The notes under the pieces: generated by a model | Database searches by the model: none | What the model saw: only the letters and a program-made list of their open reading frames with translations | What the model was told of the DNA's origin: nothing | Translations under genes and position numbers: made by a program | Part shown: piece by piece, positions 47,661-55,786 of the stretch | Position numbering within the stretch: position 1 is the stretch's first letter | Layout: every line of letters begins with the position of its first letter | NCBI GenBank assembly: GCA_018001015.1 | Contig: JAGNIV010000004.1 | Location: 1-64,000 of the forward strand | Length of the DNA stretch: 64,000 nt | Direction: 5' to 3' | Source: Phenylobacterium sp. | Lineage (GTDB): Bacteria; Pseudomonadota; Alphaproteobacteria; Caulobacterales; Caulobacteraceae

Positions 47661-48440
47661 TTAGCCCTTGGGCGGCGGACCCTGCGCGAAGGGATAGAGC
47701 GGCAGCATCGGGCGCAGTTGCGGACCGATCCACACCTGAGGCTCTGAGGGCGGCGTCATGCCCTCCTTCCTCTCGCGGGCCGAGACACAGGCCTGGACGT
47801 CCCGTCCCAGGCTGGGGAAGTCCTGGGCGCCGGGGGTCGACTGCAGGAAGCACTCGTCGAAGAAGGGATACTTATTGGACTCTCCGCAGCCGAAGGAGGT
47901 CCGGTCGGGCCGCGCGGCGGTCAGGATCATCCGGTTCGGCTGGGCCAGCTCCGGGATGAAGACGCCGGAGAAGCAGGCCGAGATCACCACAACCGTCGGC
48001 CGCTGGCCGCAGGTGCGGTCCAGGATCGCCCCCAGCAGGCGGGGTGGCAGGATGTCCTGATCCACCAGCACCCCCTGCGGCGCGCCGTGCGAGGAGACAT
48101 AGAGCAGGCAGCCGCCCGGAGCCTTGGGCGTCACCTCGGTCAGGGCCTCATAGATGGCCTTGGGGCTGGACTTGCCGGCCTTCACGCCCTTGTACCGCTC
48201 GGGCCGGACGGAGAATTGCCGCAGGTTGGCCTTGTCGAAGCCGATCCGCTCCAGCTCCTGGGAAACGTCCCGCCGGGCGTTGTCGAAGGCTTCGGAGGGG
48301 CCGCCCGAATGGGCGTGCCAGTCGCCGGCCACGACGATGGCGGCCCAGTCGGAAAACGGACCGGTCGCGGCGAACGCCGGGGCCGTCCAGCCGAGCAGCA
48401 GGACTGTCAGGACGCCGAGGAAACCGCGGCGCAGGCCCAT
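47661..48440 (-). CDS. Peptidase C13 (legumain-like), exported
   Basis: The 259-residue protein has a signal peptide (ends TAPAFA) and a caspase-like C13 fold. The catalytic His118 lies in YVSSHGAPQG and Cys156 in VISACFSGV, each after a hydrophobic strand. Family members cut after Asn or Asp, or act in transpeptidation (GPI transamidase relative). The bacterial periplasmic role is unclear. Its start lies 1 bp from the thioesterase stop upstream, so it likely belongs to the sspB-thioesterase transcript. Confidence 0.85.
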   Translation of the reverse strand: MGLRRGFLGVLTVLLLGWTAPAFAATGPFSDWAAIVVAGDWHAHSGGPSEAFDNARRDVSQELERIGFDKANLRQFSVRPERYKGVKAGKSSPKAIYEALTEVTPKAPGGCLLYVSSHGAPQGVLVDQDILPPRLLGAILDRTCGQRPTVVVISACFSGVFIPELAQPNRMILTAARPDRTSFGCGESNKYPFFDECFLQSTPGAQDFPSLGRDVQACVSARERKEGMTPPSEPQVWIGPQLRPMLPLYPFAQGPPPKG

Positions 48441-48441
48441 G

Positions 48442-48912
48442 CTACTTCTTGTATTGCTGGAAGGGGGTGGGAACCGCCGTGCCCGTGGCCTTGGCCACCA
48501 GTCGGCCGTCGGCGTCGTAGAGCTCGCCCTCGGTGAAGGCGATCGTGCGCCCCCACTTGGCCACCCGGCCGATGCCCTTCAGCACGCCGGGCATCGCCGG
48601 ACGGTAGAAGGTGGTCTTCATCTCCGCGGTGGGCGCCACATGAGTCATGCCCGAGGCCACCATGCAGGCGGTCGACATGGCCTCGTCCAGCATGGCGCAG
48701 AGATAGCCGCCCTGGATCTGTTTCATTGGATTGAGCAGCAGCTCGGCCCTGGCCTCGAAGGCCACCTCGACCGACTTCTCGGCCTGGCTGACCGCCACCA
48801 TGCGGAAGCCCAGGGTCTGGGAGCCGGTGGGCTGGTTCTTGGAGCGCAGGAAGCGCGCCAGGATCGCCTCGTCGGTCAGGGCCTCGGGTTCCGGGGCTGC
48901 GACGTCGGTCAT
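48442..48912 (-). CDS. PaaI-type hotdog thioesterase
   Basis: This 156-residue hotdog-fold protein has the PaaI signature with a catalytic Asp region in KQIQGGYLCAMLDEAMSTA and TAEMKTTFYRPAMPG. It would hydrolyse acyl- or aroyl-CoA thioesters in the cytoplasm. The ATG at 48912 lies 10 bp after the sspB stop on the same strand. The C13 peptidase gene begins 1 bp beyond its own stop. Confidence 0.82.
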   Translation of the reverse strand: MTDVAAPEPEALTDEAILARFLRSKNQPTGSQTLGFRMVAVSQAEKSVEVAFEARAELLLNPMKQIQGGYLCAMLDEAMSTACMVASGMTHVAPTAEMKTTFYRPAMPGVLKGIGRVAKWGRTIAFTEGELYDADGRLVAKATGTAVPTPFQQYKK

Positions 48913-48922
48913 GGTCGGGGGC

Positions 48923-49414
48923 TCACTTCTTGCGGAATTGGTCCAGGGAGACGACGTTGGCCGCCTCCGGATCGACATCGGCGGCGTCGGTGGCGAGCGC
49001 GGCCTTTTCGGCGGCCGGCGCCGGGGCTTCACCCGCGGCCGGCGCGGTCTCGAACGAAAGCAGGAACTGGACGCTGGGGTCGTAGAACCGCGTCACCGCC
49101 GCATAGGGCACCGACAGCCGCTTGGGCTGGCCGCCGAACTTCAGGGTGACGGAGAAGAAGGTCTCGCCGGGGGCCAGGTCCCAGTACTGGTGCTGCAGGA
49201 CGATGGTCATCTCGTCCGGGTACTTGCCCAGCAGGTCGGCGGGGCCGGACACGCCGGGCGCCTCGCTCTTGAAGGTGATGTAGAAATGGTGCGCCCCAGG
49301 CAGGCCGTCGGGCGCCGCGGCGCGCTTCAGGGCGGCCTTGACCACACCACGCAGCGCTTCCTGAGCCATCGCCTCGTAGTGCATCTGGTCTTGGGCCGGC
49401 GGGTCCTGAGCCAT
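48923..49414 (-). CDS. sspB: ClpXP adaptor SspB (alpha type)
   Basis: SspB holds ssrA-tagged proteins and hands them to ClpXP. The 163-residue protein has the SspB beta-rich core (AHHFYITFKSEAPGV, LQHQYWDL, FFSVTLKFGGQPKRLSVPYAAVTRFYDPS in two parts). A linker and the C-terminal ClpX-binding motif VVSLDQFRKK follow. The tag it would bind is encoded by ssrA in this window (52212-52253). The ATG at 49414 follows GGAGA. It is first of a three-gene transcript with thioesterase and C13 peptidase genes. Confidence 0.9.
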   Translation of the reverse strand: MAQDPPAQDQMHYEAMAQEALRGVVKAALKRAAAPDGLPGAHHFYITFKSEAPGVSGPADLLGKYPDEMTIVLQHQYWDLAPGETFFSVTLKFGGQPKRLSVPYAAVTRFYDPSVQFLLSFETAPAAGEAPAPAAEKAALATDAADVDPEAANVVSLDQFRKK

Positions 49415-49580
49415 GGAGTCTCCGAGGGGCGATGGCAGCGTCCCCAAAGGGTAACGTCTCCCGGCGTGCGCGCAAGGCGGCAGCGAGTCAAAACCCGCGT
49501 TGCGGCGCCGGCGCCACGTGCTTGGCGCGACGCTCGGATGCCCTTATTGCGGAATCCGACCGGGGGGCGACTTCACCGAC

Positions 49581-50951
49581 ATGCTGTTTGCTTCGCCGAC
49601 CTTCCTGTTCGTCTTCCTGCCTTTGTGCCTCGCGGCCTATTTCGCCAGTCCGTCGACGAAGCTGAAGAACGCCGTCCTGCTGGCCGCCTCACTGGTGTTC
49701 TACGCCTGGGGCGAGCCGGTCTTCGTGGTGCTGATGGCGGCCATGACCCTGGTGAACTACGCCGCGGCCCTGGCCATCGACGCCCGCGACGGCGCGGGCC
49801 GCAAGGCCGCCCTGGCCCTGGCGGTGGCGATCAACCTCTGCGCCCTGACCGTGTTCAAATACGCCGGCCTGATCGCGGTCAGCCTGGGCCTGCCCGACCC
49901 GGAAATTCCCCTGCCGCTGGGGATATCCTTCTTCACCTTCCACTGCCTGTCCTACCTGATCGACACCTACCGCCGCCGGTTCCCGGCCAATCGCGACGTC
50001 ACCCAGGTGGCGCTCTATATCGCGCTGTTCCCTCAGCTGATCGCCGGACCTATCGTCCGCTACAAGACCATCGCCAGGCGGCTGGCCCATCGCCGCCACA
50101 GCCTGGGACGCGCCTCGGCGGGCATCCGGCTGTTCATCATCGGCCTGGCGCAGAAGCTGCTGATCGCCGACCCCATCGCCCCCCTGGCCGACGCCGTCTT
50201 CGACCACGCCAAGGCGCCCGGCATGATCGAGGCCTGGCTGGGGGCCGGCGCCTACGCCCTGCAGATCTATTTCGACTTCGCAGGCTACTCGACCATGGCC
50301 ATCGGCCTGGCGGTGATCTTCGGCTTCTCCCTGCCGCGCAACTTCCGCACGCCCTATGCCAGCGCCTCCATCACCGAGTTCTGGCGCCGCTGGCACATCA
50401 GCCTGTCCACTTGGTTTCGCGACTATCTCTACATCCCGCTGGGCGGCAATCGCGGCCCGGTCTGGAAGACTTGGCGCAACCTGATCGTCGTCTTCCTGCT
50501 CTGCGGCCTCTGGCATGGCGCGGCCTGGACCTTCGTGCTGTGGGGCGCCTGGCACGGAGTCTTCCTGGTGCTGGAGCGGGCGGGGCTGGGGCGGGTGCTG
50601 GCCCGTCTGCCCCGCATGGTCGGCTGGGCCTACGCCCTGGCCGCCGTGACCCTGGGCTGGGTGCTGTTCCGGGCCGCCGACATGGGCAGCGTGCTGGATA
50701 TCTGGAGCGGCATGGCCGGCCTGAATGGCGTCGGCGGGCTGCAGGCCCAGACCCACGCCGCGCTGCAGCCTCTGCACCTGTGGTTGGTTCCTCTGGCAGG
50801 CCTGCTGGCGGTGTTCGGTCTGCCCAAGGCGCTGCGCAAGGTGCGCGGCCTGGCTTGGGCCGATGCGGCGGGGGTCGCCTTGCTGCTGGCGCTCTGCCTG
50901 CTGAGGGTCGCCTGGGGCGCCTACAGCCCCTTCCTGTATTTCCGGTTCTAG
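49581..50951 (+). CDS. MBOAT O-acyltransferase (AlgI-like)
   Basis: The 456-residue protein has about ten membrane helices and MBOAT motifs: FFTFHCLSYLIDTYRRR, FPQLIAGPIVRY, TEFWRRWHISLSTWFRDYLYIPLGG (in two parts) and the catalytic His in CGLWHGAAWTF. AlgI-type enzymes move acyl groups across the inner membrane to acetylate surface polysaccharides. The start at 49581 (MLFASPTFLFVFLPL) is chosen because it begins the first helix. The partner gene follows 9 bp later. Confidence 0.9.
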   Translation: MLFASPTFLFVFLPLCLAAYFASPSTKLKNAVLLAASLVFYAWGEPVFVVLMAAMTLVNYAAALAIDARDGAGRKAALALAVAINLCALTVFKYAGLIAVSLGLPDPEIPLPLGISFFTFHCLSYLIDTYRRRFPANRDVTQVALYIALFPQLIAGPIVRYKTIARRLAHRRHSLGRASAGIRLFIIGLAQKLLIADPIAPLADAVFDHAKAPGMIEAWLGAGAYALQIYFDFAGYSTMAIGLAVIFGFSLPRNFRTPYASASITEFWRRWHISLSTWFRDYLYIPLGGNRGPVWKTWRNLIVVFLLCGLWHGAAWTFVLWGAWHGVFLVLERAGLGRVLARLPRMVGWAYALAAVTLGWVLFRAADMGSVLDIWSGMAGLNGVGGLQAQTHAALQPLHLWLVPLAGLLAVFGLPKALRKVRGLAWADAAGVALLLALCLLRVAWGAYSPFLYFRF

Positions 50952-50960
50952 GGGGACGCC

Positions 50961-52061
50961 ATGCTGATGACCCGCCCCCGGCGACACCTGATCCTGGTGG
51001 TCCTGGCCGTCCTGATCGCACCCGTGATCGCTATGCCCTTCACGCCGTTCAAGACCGTGTCGCTGCAGGAGAACCGGCGGCTGGCGCCAGCGCCCGCCCT
51101 GCCGACCACGTTCAGCGAATGGCGCAAGGCGCCGCGCGTTCTCGACGCCTGGCTCGCCGACCACTTCGGCTTCCGCGATCCCCTGATGCAGGCCGCCGCC
51201 AGGCTGCAACGCAAGCTGGGCGGGGAGGGGGCGGCCGCCGCGGCCGTCACCGGCCGGCAAGGTCAGATGTTCCTGGTGGACGGCCTGCTGCGTTCCACAG
51301 GCCAGGAAGTAGATCCCGCGCGCGCCGCCGACTACGCGGCCTTCGTCTGCGAGGCCAAGGGGAGGCTGCCCGGCGCCAAGGTGGTGGCCAGCCTCGCCCC
51401 GTCGCCGGCCGAGATCGAGCCGGACCTCGCGCCCGACTGGGCGGGTCCAGCCAAGTCCCCAACCGAATATGACCTGATCCTGAAGGGACTGGCGCGGTGT
51501 GGCGTCACAGGCGTCGATCTGCGCCCGGTCCTGCGGGCCGCCCGGGCGGAGGGACAGGTCTACCGCCAGCTCGACAGTCATTGGTCCCTGCGCGGGTCGC
51601 TCATGGCCTATGGCGAGATCGTCCGGGCCATGGGTCAGCCCGGCTGGCGGATGGATCCCAAGGCCCTTTCATGGGGCGTGGTCTCCCTCGAAAACGGCGA
51701 CCTGCCGCGCCTGGCCGGGCAGCCCCAGGCGATCGAACGGGTGGAGATCCACGACCGCACATCCCTGCCGCCCGGCGTCGCCCGTGCGCCGATCCCGGGG
51801 CTGGAGACGCGCGCAGCGCCGGCCTTCCTGATCGACACCCGCAAGCCCGGCCCCACCGTCCTGATCGTGGGCGACAGCTTCACCGCCGACCCGATGCCAC
51901 CCTACTTCGCGCCCTTCGTGGGCAAGGTCGCCTGGGTCCACGAGAACCGCTGCGCCTTCGACTGGCGGGTGATGGCGAAGGTCAAGCCGGACTACGTCGT
52001 CTTCCTGCCCGCCGCGCGCGAGGCCGTCTGCGCCGGGGCGAGACCCGCGCACTTCAACTGA
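50961..52061 (+). CDS. AlgJ/AlgX-like acetyltransferase (SGNH)
   Basis: The 366-residue protein has one N-terminal membrane anchor (about 8-26) and an SGNH-type fold of the AlgJ/AlgX/V group. The motifs DSHWSLRG and LIVGDSFTADP carry the catalytic Asp, His and Ser. Such proteins place acetyl groups on exopolysaccharide in the periplasm after delivery by the MBOAT partner encoded just upstream. The glycan target is unknown. Confidence 0.85.
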   Translation: MLMTRPRRHLILVVLAVLIAPVIAMPFTPFKTVSLQENRRLAPAPALPTTFSEWRKAPRVLDAWLADHFGFRDPLMQAAARLQRKLGGEGAAAAAVTGRQGQMFLVDGLLRSTGQEVDPARAADYAAFVCEAKGRLPGAKVVASLAPSPAEIEPDLAPDWAGPAKSPTEYDLILKGLARCGVTGVDLRPVLRAARAEGQVYRQLDSHWSLRGSLMAYGEIVRAMGQPGWRMDPKALSWGVVSLENGDLPRLAGQPQAIERVEIHDRTSLPPGVARAPIPGLETRAAPAFLIDTRKPGPTVLIVGDSFTADPMPPYFAPFVGKVAWVHENRCAFDWRVMAKVKPDYVVFLPAAREAVCAGARPAHFN

Positions 52062-52119
52062 GATCAGGAAACCCTGAGCCCGGATGAGCGGAGCATAGGC
52101 GGATCGAACTGAGATGAGG

Positions 52120-52446
52120 AAAGGTGGAGGGCTTCTGTTGCAAGGCGCCCTCCGGGCCCCGCCTAGCGCTGCTAAGACGCTAGGAGTTTAGGTCGAAATC
52201 TATCGGGTCGCTTACGCGGCCAAACGGACTTCTTCAGCGAAGTTATCGTTCGCATTTAGATAAAGGCCCGAAACGGTGGGCCAAGCCGGAAGAAAGCAAC
52301 ACCTTTAGACGTCTGTCGATGCTGATCGGCCCCGCACTTGCCCGCGATAACCGGGGGAAGATTGGTGGAGCCGCCGGGAATCGCACCCGGGTCCAGTCCG
52401 CTTATTACGTGCGCGTTTATCCTCATAGTCGGGCCGAAACCCGACC
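52120..52446 (-). ncRNA. ssrA: Two-piece tmRNA (permuted ssrA)
   Basis: On the minus strand an acceptor piece ends in a tRNA-like T-arm (CGGGTGCGATTCCCG) and CTCCACCA at 52363. A 29-base spacer follows, then a coding piece beginning GGGGCCGATC at 52333. GGGGCCG pairs with CGGCTCC of the acceptor piece as the acceptor stem. The tag frame GCG (52253) to TAA (52212) encodes ANDNFAEEVRLAA. This permuted order is the known form in Alphaproteobacteria. Hairpins at 52161-52183 and 52125-52153 close the 3' side. The exact ends are estimated from a -35/-10-like pair (TTCAAA at 52480, CTATAT at 52458, 16-bp spacer). Confidence 0.92.
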
Positions 52447-52452
52447 TGTGAC

Positions 52453-52480
52453 ATATAGGCCCGATGGGTTCACATTTGAA
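52453..52480 (-). promoter_or_regulatory. Likely ssrA promoter
   Basis: TTCAAA (52480-52475) and CTATAT (52458-52453), spaced 16 bp, are a fair -35/-10 pair on the minus strand directly before the acceptor piece. Transcription would begin near 52446. Confidence 0.4.
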
Positions 52481-52639
52481 GAACCGATGGAAAAAACACG
52501 CCTCTCGCCATCCACGATGCGCCAACGGGCGGGCGGTTACGTGGACGGCCACCGAATGTTCGCGAGCGGGTTTGGCGGAACTCCGCGTCCGCCCCTAGCC
52601 TTGGGGCATCACGTTTCGCGCCGTCCCGAGAGTTCTTCC

Positions 52640-53218
52640 ATGCACCCGCTGATCTACGCCGCCCGTCCCCTGGTCCTGGATTTCCTGGCCACCATCGTCT
52701 TCCTTATCCTGGTGGCCCTGAAGGTGGATCCGGCCATCGCGGCGGGGGTCGCCATCGTCATCGGGGTGGGGCAGGTCGCGGTCCTCAAGATCATGAAGCG
52801 GCCCATCGCGCCCCTGCAGTGGCTGGGCCTGGGACTGGTCCTGGTGTTCGGCACGGCCAGTCTGCTGACCCACGACATGCGCTTCCTGATGGTCAAGCCG
52901 AGCATCATCTACCTGCTGGTCGGGGCCTTCATGCTGAAGCGCGGCTGGATGATGCGCTACATGCCGCCCATCGCGGCGGGGCATGGCGAGGACGTCATGG
53001 TGGTGTTCGGCTACGTCTGGGCGGGACTGATGTTCGCCAGCGGGATCGCCAACGCAGTGGTGGCGGTGACCTTCACCGATCATTGGGTGGCCTTCATGGC
53101 GATCTTCCCCATGGTCTCGAAGATCGGGCTGTTCGCCGTGCAGTACGTGACCATGCGCACCGTCGTGCGCAGGCGGGTCATGGCGGCGCGGGAGGTTCCG
53201 GAAGGCGCGGCGGCCTAG
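52640..53218 (+). CDS. Inner-membrane protein, YciB/septation protein A-like
   Basis: This 192-residue protein has five or six membrane helices with YciB/IspZ family traits. These are an N-terminal PLVLDFLATIVFLI, a central MVKPSIIYLLVGAFMLKRGW and WVAFMAIFPMVSKIGLF. Family members take part in cell-envelope synthesis or septation, with the mechanism unsettled. A longer upstream frame passes through ssrA and is rejected; the ATG at 52640 is the natural start. Its TAG stop lies in the left CTAG of the repeat at 53215. Confidence 0.75.
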   Translation: MHPLIYAARPLVLDFLATIVFLILVALKVDPAIAAGVAIVIGVGQVAVLKIMKRPIAPLQWLGLGLVLVFGTASLLTHDMRFLMVKPSIIYLLVGAFMLKRGWMMRYMPPIAAGHGEDVMVVFGYVWAGLMFASGIANAVVAVTFTDHWVAFMAIFPMVSKIGLFAVQYVTMRTVVRRRVMAAREVPEGAAA

Positions 53219-53326
53219 AGCCTTTAGGGTCAGATGGAATCATCTGACCCTAAAGGCTCTAGATTTAAGGACGTAGAGCGCGCCGGGCGGGTTGACCGGG
53301 GTCCACTTAACCCTGGCGCGCTCTAG
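53215..53326. repeat. Two-hairpin CTAGAGC repeat, copy 3
   Basis: CTAGAGCCTTTAGGGTCAGA and TCTGACCCTAAAGGCTCTAG form a near-perfect first hairpin. A second, GTAGAGCGCGCC to GGCGCGCTCTAG, encloses GGTTGACCGGGGTCCACTTA, matching the centre of copy 2. The left CTAG ends the YciB-like gene and the right CTAG ends the convergent TetR gene. This is the most symmetrical of the three copies. Confidence 0.82.
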
Positions 53327-53988
53327 GCGCTGGCGCGGCTGGCCTGGGCCTTGGCCATCAGGCCGGAGATCAAGGCGGCCTTATAGCTCTTCAGCAGGCC
53401 GAAGGAGCGTTCCACCTGAGCCCGGTCGCCGGTCACCAGCAGTTCCATGGCCAGGCCGCGCATGGCCGCCATGTGCAGGCCGACCATGGCCTCGATGGCG
53501 TCGCGGTCCTCGATCCCGATCTCCTGGGCCAACTCCCACATCCGCAGGCGGCGGTTCTGTTCGATGCTGTTGAACATGTCGGGCAGCTTGGCGGCCAGCA
53601 CCTTGTCGGAGCGGGCGGCCATCATGATCTCGAGCTTGGCCATGGCCGGCTCCTGGATCAGGACCGTCCAGGTCGTCTCGGTGCGCGACATGAAATAGGC
53701 CAGCTTGTCGTCGTCGTCGTTGAGCGCCGGCGGCTGGTGCGACCGCTCGTCGGCGCCCGAGGCGTAGGCCACGACCGCCAGCATCAGGTCCACCTTGGAC
53801 GGGAACTGGTGCAGCATTCCGCCCCGGCTGACTCCGGCGGCCTCGGCGATGGTGGAGAGCGTGGTGGCCGAGTAGCCGAGGCGGTTCAGGCAGTCGACGG
53901 CGGCGTCGATCAGCCGAGCGCGCATGCTGGCCGTGCGCTCCGCCTGGCTGCGCCGCGCCTCGGGGACAGTGTCGCCCTTGCCGCCCAT
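53323..53988 (-). CDS. TetR/AcrR-family regulator
   Basis: This 221-residue protein has a TetR helix-turn-helix at about 22-68 (LIDAAVDCLNRLGYSATTL, VSRGGMLHQFPSKVDL) and a helical ligand-binding C-terminus. The target genes are unknown. The ATG at 53988 has a good GGAGG site. It converges on the YciB-like gene, and the stop TAG is part of the repeat. A terminator in the same direction lies upstream at 54046-54085, so it is transcribed separately. Confidence 0.85.
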   Translation of the reverse strand: MGGKGDTVPEARRSQAERTASMRARLIDAAVDCLNRLGYSATTLSTIAEAAGVSRGGMLHQFPSKVDLMLAVVAYASGADERSHQPPALNDDDDKLAYFMSRTETTWTVLIQEPAMAKLEIMMAARSDKVLAAKLPDMFNSIEQNRRLRMWELAQEIGIEDRDAIEAMVGLHMAAMRGLAMELLVTGDRAQVERSFGLLKSYKAALISGLMAKAQASRASA

Positions 53989-54045
53989 GTCAGTGGCCTC
54001 CCAACCCTGCGGCATCCTGCGGCTGTTCCGCCACGGGTGGCAAGG

Positions 54046-54085
54046 TGAAGAAAAAGGGCGCCGACGCGTCTCGCGCGTCGGCGCC
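54046..54085 (-). terminator. Strong Rho-independent terminator, minus strand
   Basis: GGCGCCGACGCG and CGCGTCGGCGCC form a 12-bp perfect stem (arms at 54085-54074 and 54068-54057) with a 5-base loop. CTTTTTCTTC follows on the minus strand. It is about 455 bp after the ilvN stop, which has its own weaker terminator, so it may end a separate RNA. Confidence 0.75.
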
Positions 54086-54484
54086 AGTGCCCAGACGATC
54101 TTTGCGACCGCTTGGGAGGACCTCGGTGATCAGTGAATTCCCGCGCCCGATATCGGAGCGCGGCGCCCATGCGAAACCGCACGGACGCCGGCGCCGAAGG
54201 TGAGCCATGGCGCCCGCGGCATCCTGGAAGAGCCGCCGGCGCCGAGCCGTCTGAATGTCAAATTCGTCCAAGTCAAAACTACTCGCGCGACCCGACCCCG
54301 AAATTGGGCTGGGGCGCAAAATTGCGAAATCTATCAATCAACTAAAGGCAGTCTGGCGACAAATGGATCGCCTGTTGTTTCCAAATCCCCGTCTGGGCCG
54401 GTTCTGGTGCGGGCCCCTGGCAAGGGGCACGCGCCGATCAGCCGCGTCGTTGACGGGAAACAGACACCCGGACTCACCTGGCGT
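54086..54484. other. Gap without a supported protein gene
   Basis: This 400-bp stretch is between the TetR start region and ilvN. The open frames run through the terminator at 54046 or lack any recognisable protein and ribosome site. It contains the near-palindrome CGCAAAATTGCG near 54315 and TTGAC-type words on the minus strand. Given the strong minus-strand terminator at its left edge, it may encode a small RNA, but I see no known RNA family. Confidence 0.4.
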
Positions 54485-54513
54485 CAAGAAACAAACCGTC
54501 CGAGCGGTCGGTT
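54485..54513 (-). terminator. Probable ilvN terminator
   Basis: On the minus strand AACCG-A-CCG and CGG-A-CGGTT (arms around a 2-base loop, 54513-54494) are followed by TGTTTCTT. It lies 27 bp after the ilvN stop. The stem has one central mismatch and is moderate in strength. Confidence 0.45.
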
Positions 54514-54540
54514 ATTCGCAAAGGCGTGCGTATCGAAGGT

Positions 54541-55089
54541 CTAGAAGACCTCGGCGCCCCGGGTGATCGACAGCACCCCGGTGCGCGAAAGCTCCACCAA
54601 GCCCAGCGGCCGCATCAGATCGACGAACTTGTCGATCTTCGACGAGGCGCCGGTCAGTTCGAAGATGAAGCTGTCGATGGTGGTGTCCAGCACCTTGGCG
54701 CGGAAGATGTCGGCGATGCGCAGGGCCTCGACCCGGTCGCCGCCCGAGCCCTTCACCTTCACCAGGGCCAGCTCGCGCTCCAGGCCGTTGGGGTCGCGGG
54801 TGATGTCCTGCACGTGGCGCGTGGCCACCATCTTCTCGAGCTGAGCCTCGATCTGCATCAGCACGTGCGGGGTGCCCCGCGTCACGATGGTCACCCGGCT
54901 GGTGCGGGCGCGGCGGTCGGTCTCGGCCACCGTCAGGCTCTCGATATTGTAGCCCCGCGCGGCGAACAGCCCCACCAGCCGGTGCAGGACTCCAGGCTCG
55001 TTGTCCACCAGGATGGCGAAGGTCGCCAGGCTCTCGGCCTCTTCCGAAGGCGTCAGGTCATAGACGGAGGCGGGCTGGGTGTCGGACAT
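54541..55089 (-). CDS. ilvN: Acetolactate synthase small subunit
   Basis: IlvN is the regulatory subunit of acetolactate synthase in valine, leucine and isoleucine synthesis. The 182-residue protein has an N-terminal ACT domain with FAILVDNEPGVLHRLVGLFAARGYNIESL (in two parts) and a C-terminal small-subunit domain. The ATG at 55089 starts MSDTQPASVYDL. It is 2.9 kb downstream of ilvB, not adjacent, and a plus-strand block of four genes lies between. Valine feedback through the ACT domain is known for the family. Confidence 0.93.
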   Translation of the reverse strand: MSDTQPASVYDLTPSEEAESLATFAILVDNEPGVLHRLVGLFAARGYNIESLTVAETDRRARTSRVTIVTRGTPHVLMQIEAQLEKMVATRHVQDITRDPNGLERELALVKVKGSGGDRVEALRIADIFRAKVLDTTIDSFIFELTGASSKIDKFVDLMRPLGLVELSRTGVLSITRGAEVF

Positions 55090-55236
55090 GCGGGTCTCGT
55101 CAAAAGGCTTCGGCACGGAGGTGTCACAAGCGCGACCGCCGGGCAAGAGATGGGCATGTCCGAAAATCGCTGGCCTTCCCTGGCGCCGATGGCGGAGAAC
55201 AAGCGCAACCGCAAAACAAGGGAGGCCCGTCCGGCC

Positions 55237-55758
55237 ATGGCGATTTCACTCTACGACGTCAGCGTCACTTCATTCCTGCAGTCGCTGAACGGCGTCGCGG
55301 GCTTCCTGGACCGGGGGCTGTCCCATTTCACCGACAACAATGTCGATCCCAACAGCATCGTCGACGTCCGCCTGTTCCCCGACATGCTGCCCTTCTGGTT
55401 CCAGATCTCCTCGGTGGTGCATCATTCGTCCGAAGCCATCGACGGCGTGCGGGCCGGGACCTTCTCGCCGGGCGGCGCCTCGCCGCCGCTGAGCTACACC
55501 GACTTGCAGAAGCTGGTGGCCGACGCCCAGGCGTCCCTGAAGGCGCTCGACCCCGCCGAGGTCAACGGCTTCGAGGGCAAGGACATGGCCTTCGTCATGG
55601 GCTCGATGCGGATGCCGTTCACGGCGGAGGGCTTCCTGATGTCCTTCTCCCTGCCCAACCTGCATTTCCACGCCACCACCGCCTACGACATCCTGCGCAT
55701 GCAGGGCGTGCCGCTCGGCAAGCGTGACTATCTGGGCGGCCTGCGCCTGAAGTCTTAA
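55237..55758 (+). CDS. DUF1993 family protein
   Basis: This 173-residue protein is mostly helical and starts MAISLYDVSVTSFLQSLNGV, with the DUF1993 pattern RLFPDMLPFWFQI. Members look like DinB-type four-helix folds and have no confirmed function. The ATG at 55237 follows GGGAGG; upstream in-frame ATGs give a non-conserved basic tail. It is divergent from ilvN. The NUDIX gene begins 28 bp after its stop. Confidence 0.8.
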   Translation: MAISLYDVSVTSFLQSLNGVAGFLDRGLSHFTDNNVDPNSIVDVRLFPDMLPFWFQISSVVHHSSEAIDGVRAGTFSPGGASPPLSYTDLQKLVADAQASLKALDPAEVNGFEGKDMAFVMGSMRMPFTAEGFLMSFSLPNLHFHATTAYDILRMQGVPLGKRDYLGGLRLKS

Positions 55759-55786
55759 GCGGCTTGCCCTGGCGGCCCAGGTCGGC

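Noticed and set aside
52363-52400. A tRNA gene (T-arm and CCA-like end)
   Set aside because: The T-arm belongs to the acceptor piece of the tmRNA; no complete cloverleaf is present.
52319-53218. 299-residue form of the YciB-like protein
   Set aside because: The extra N-terminus is read through the tmRNA gene and its promoter; the ATG at 52640 is the natural start.
53990-54337. 115-residue minus-strand protein upstream of TetR
   Set aside because: The frame runs straight through a strong terminator, lacks a good ribosome site and has no recognisable family.
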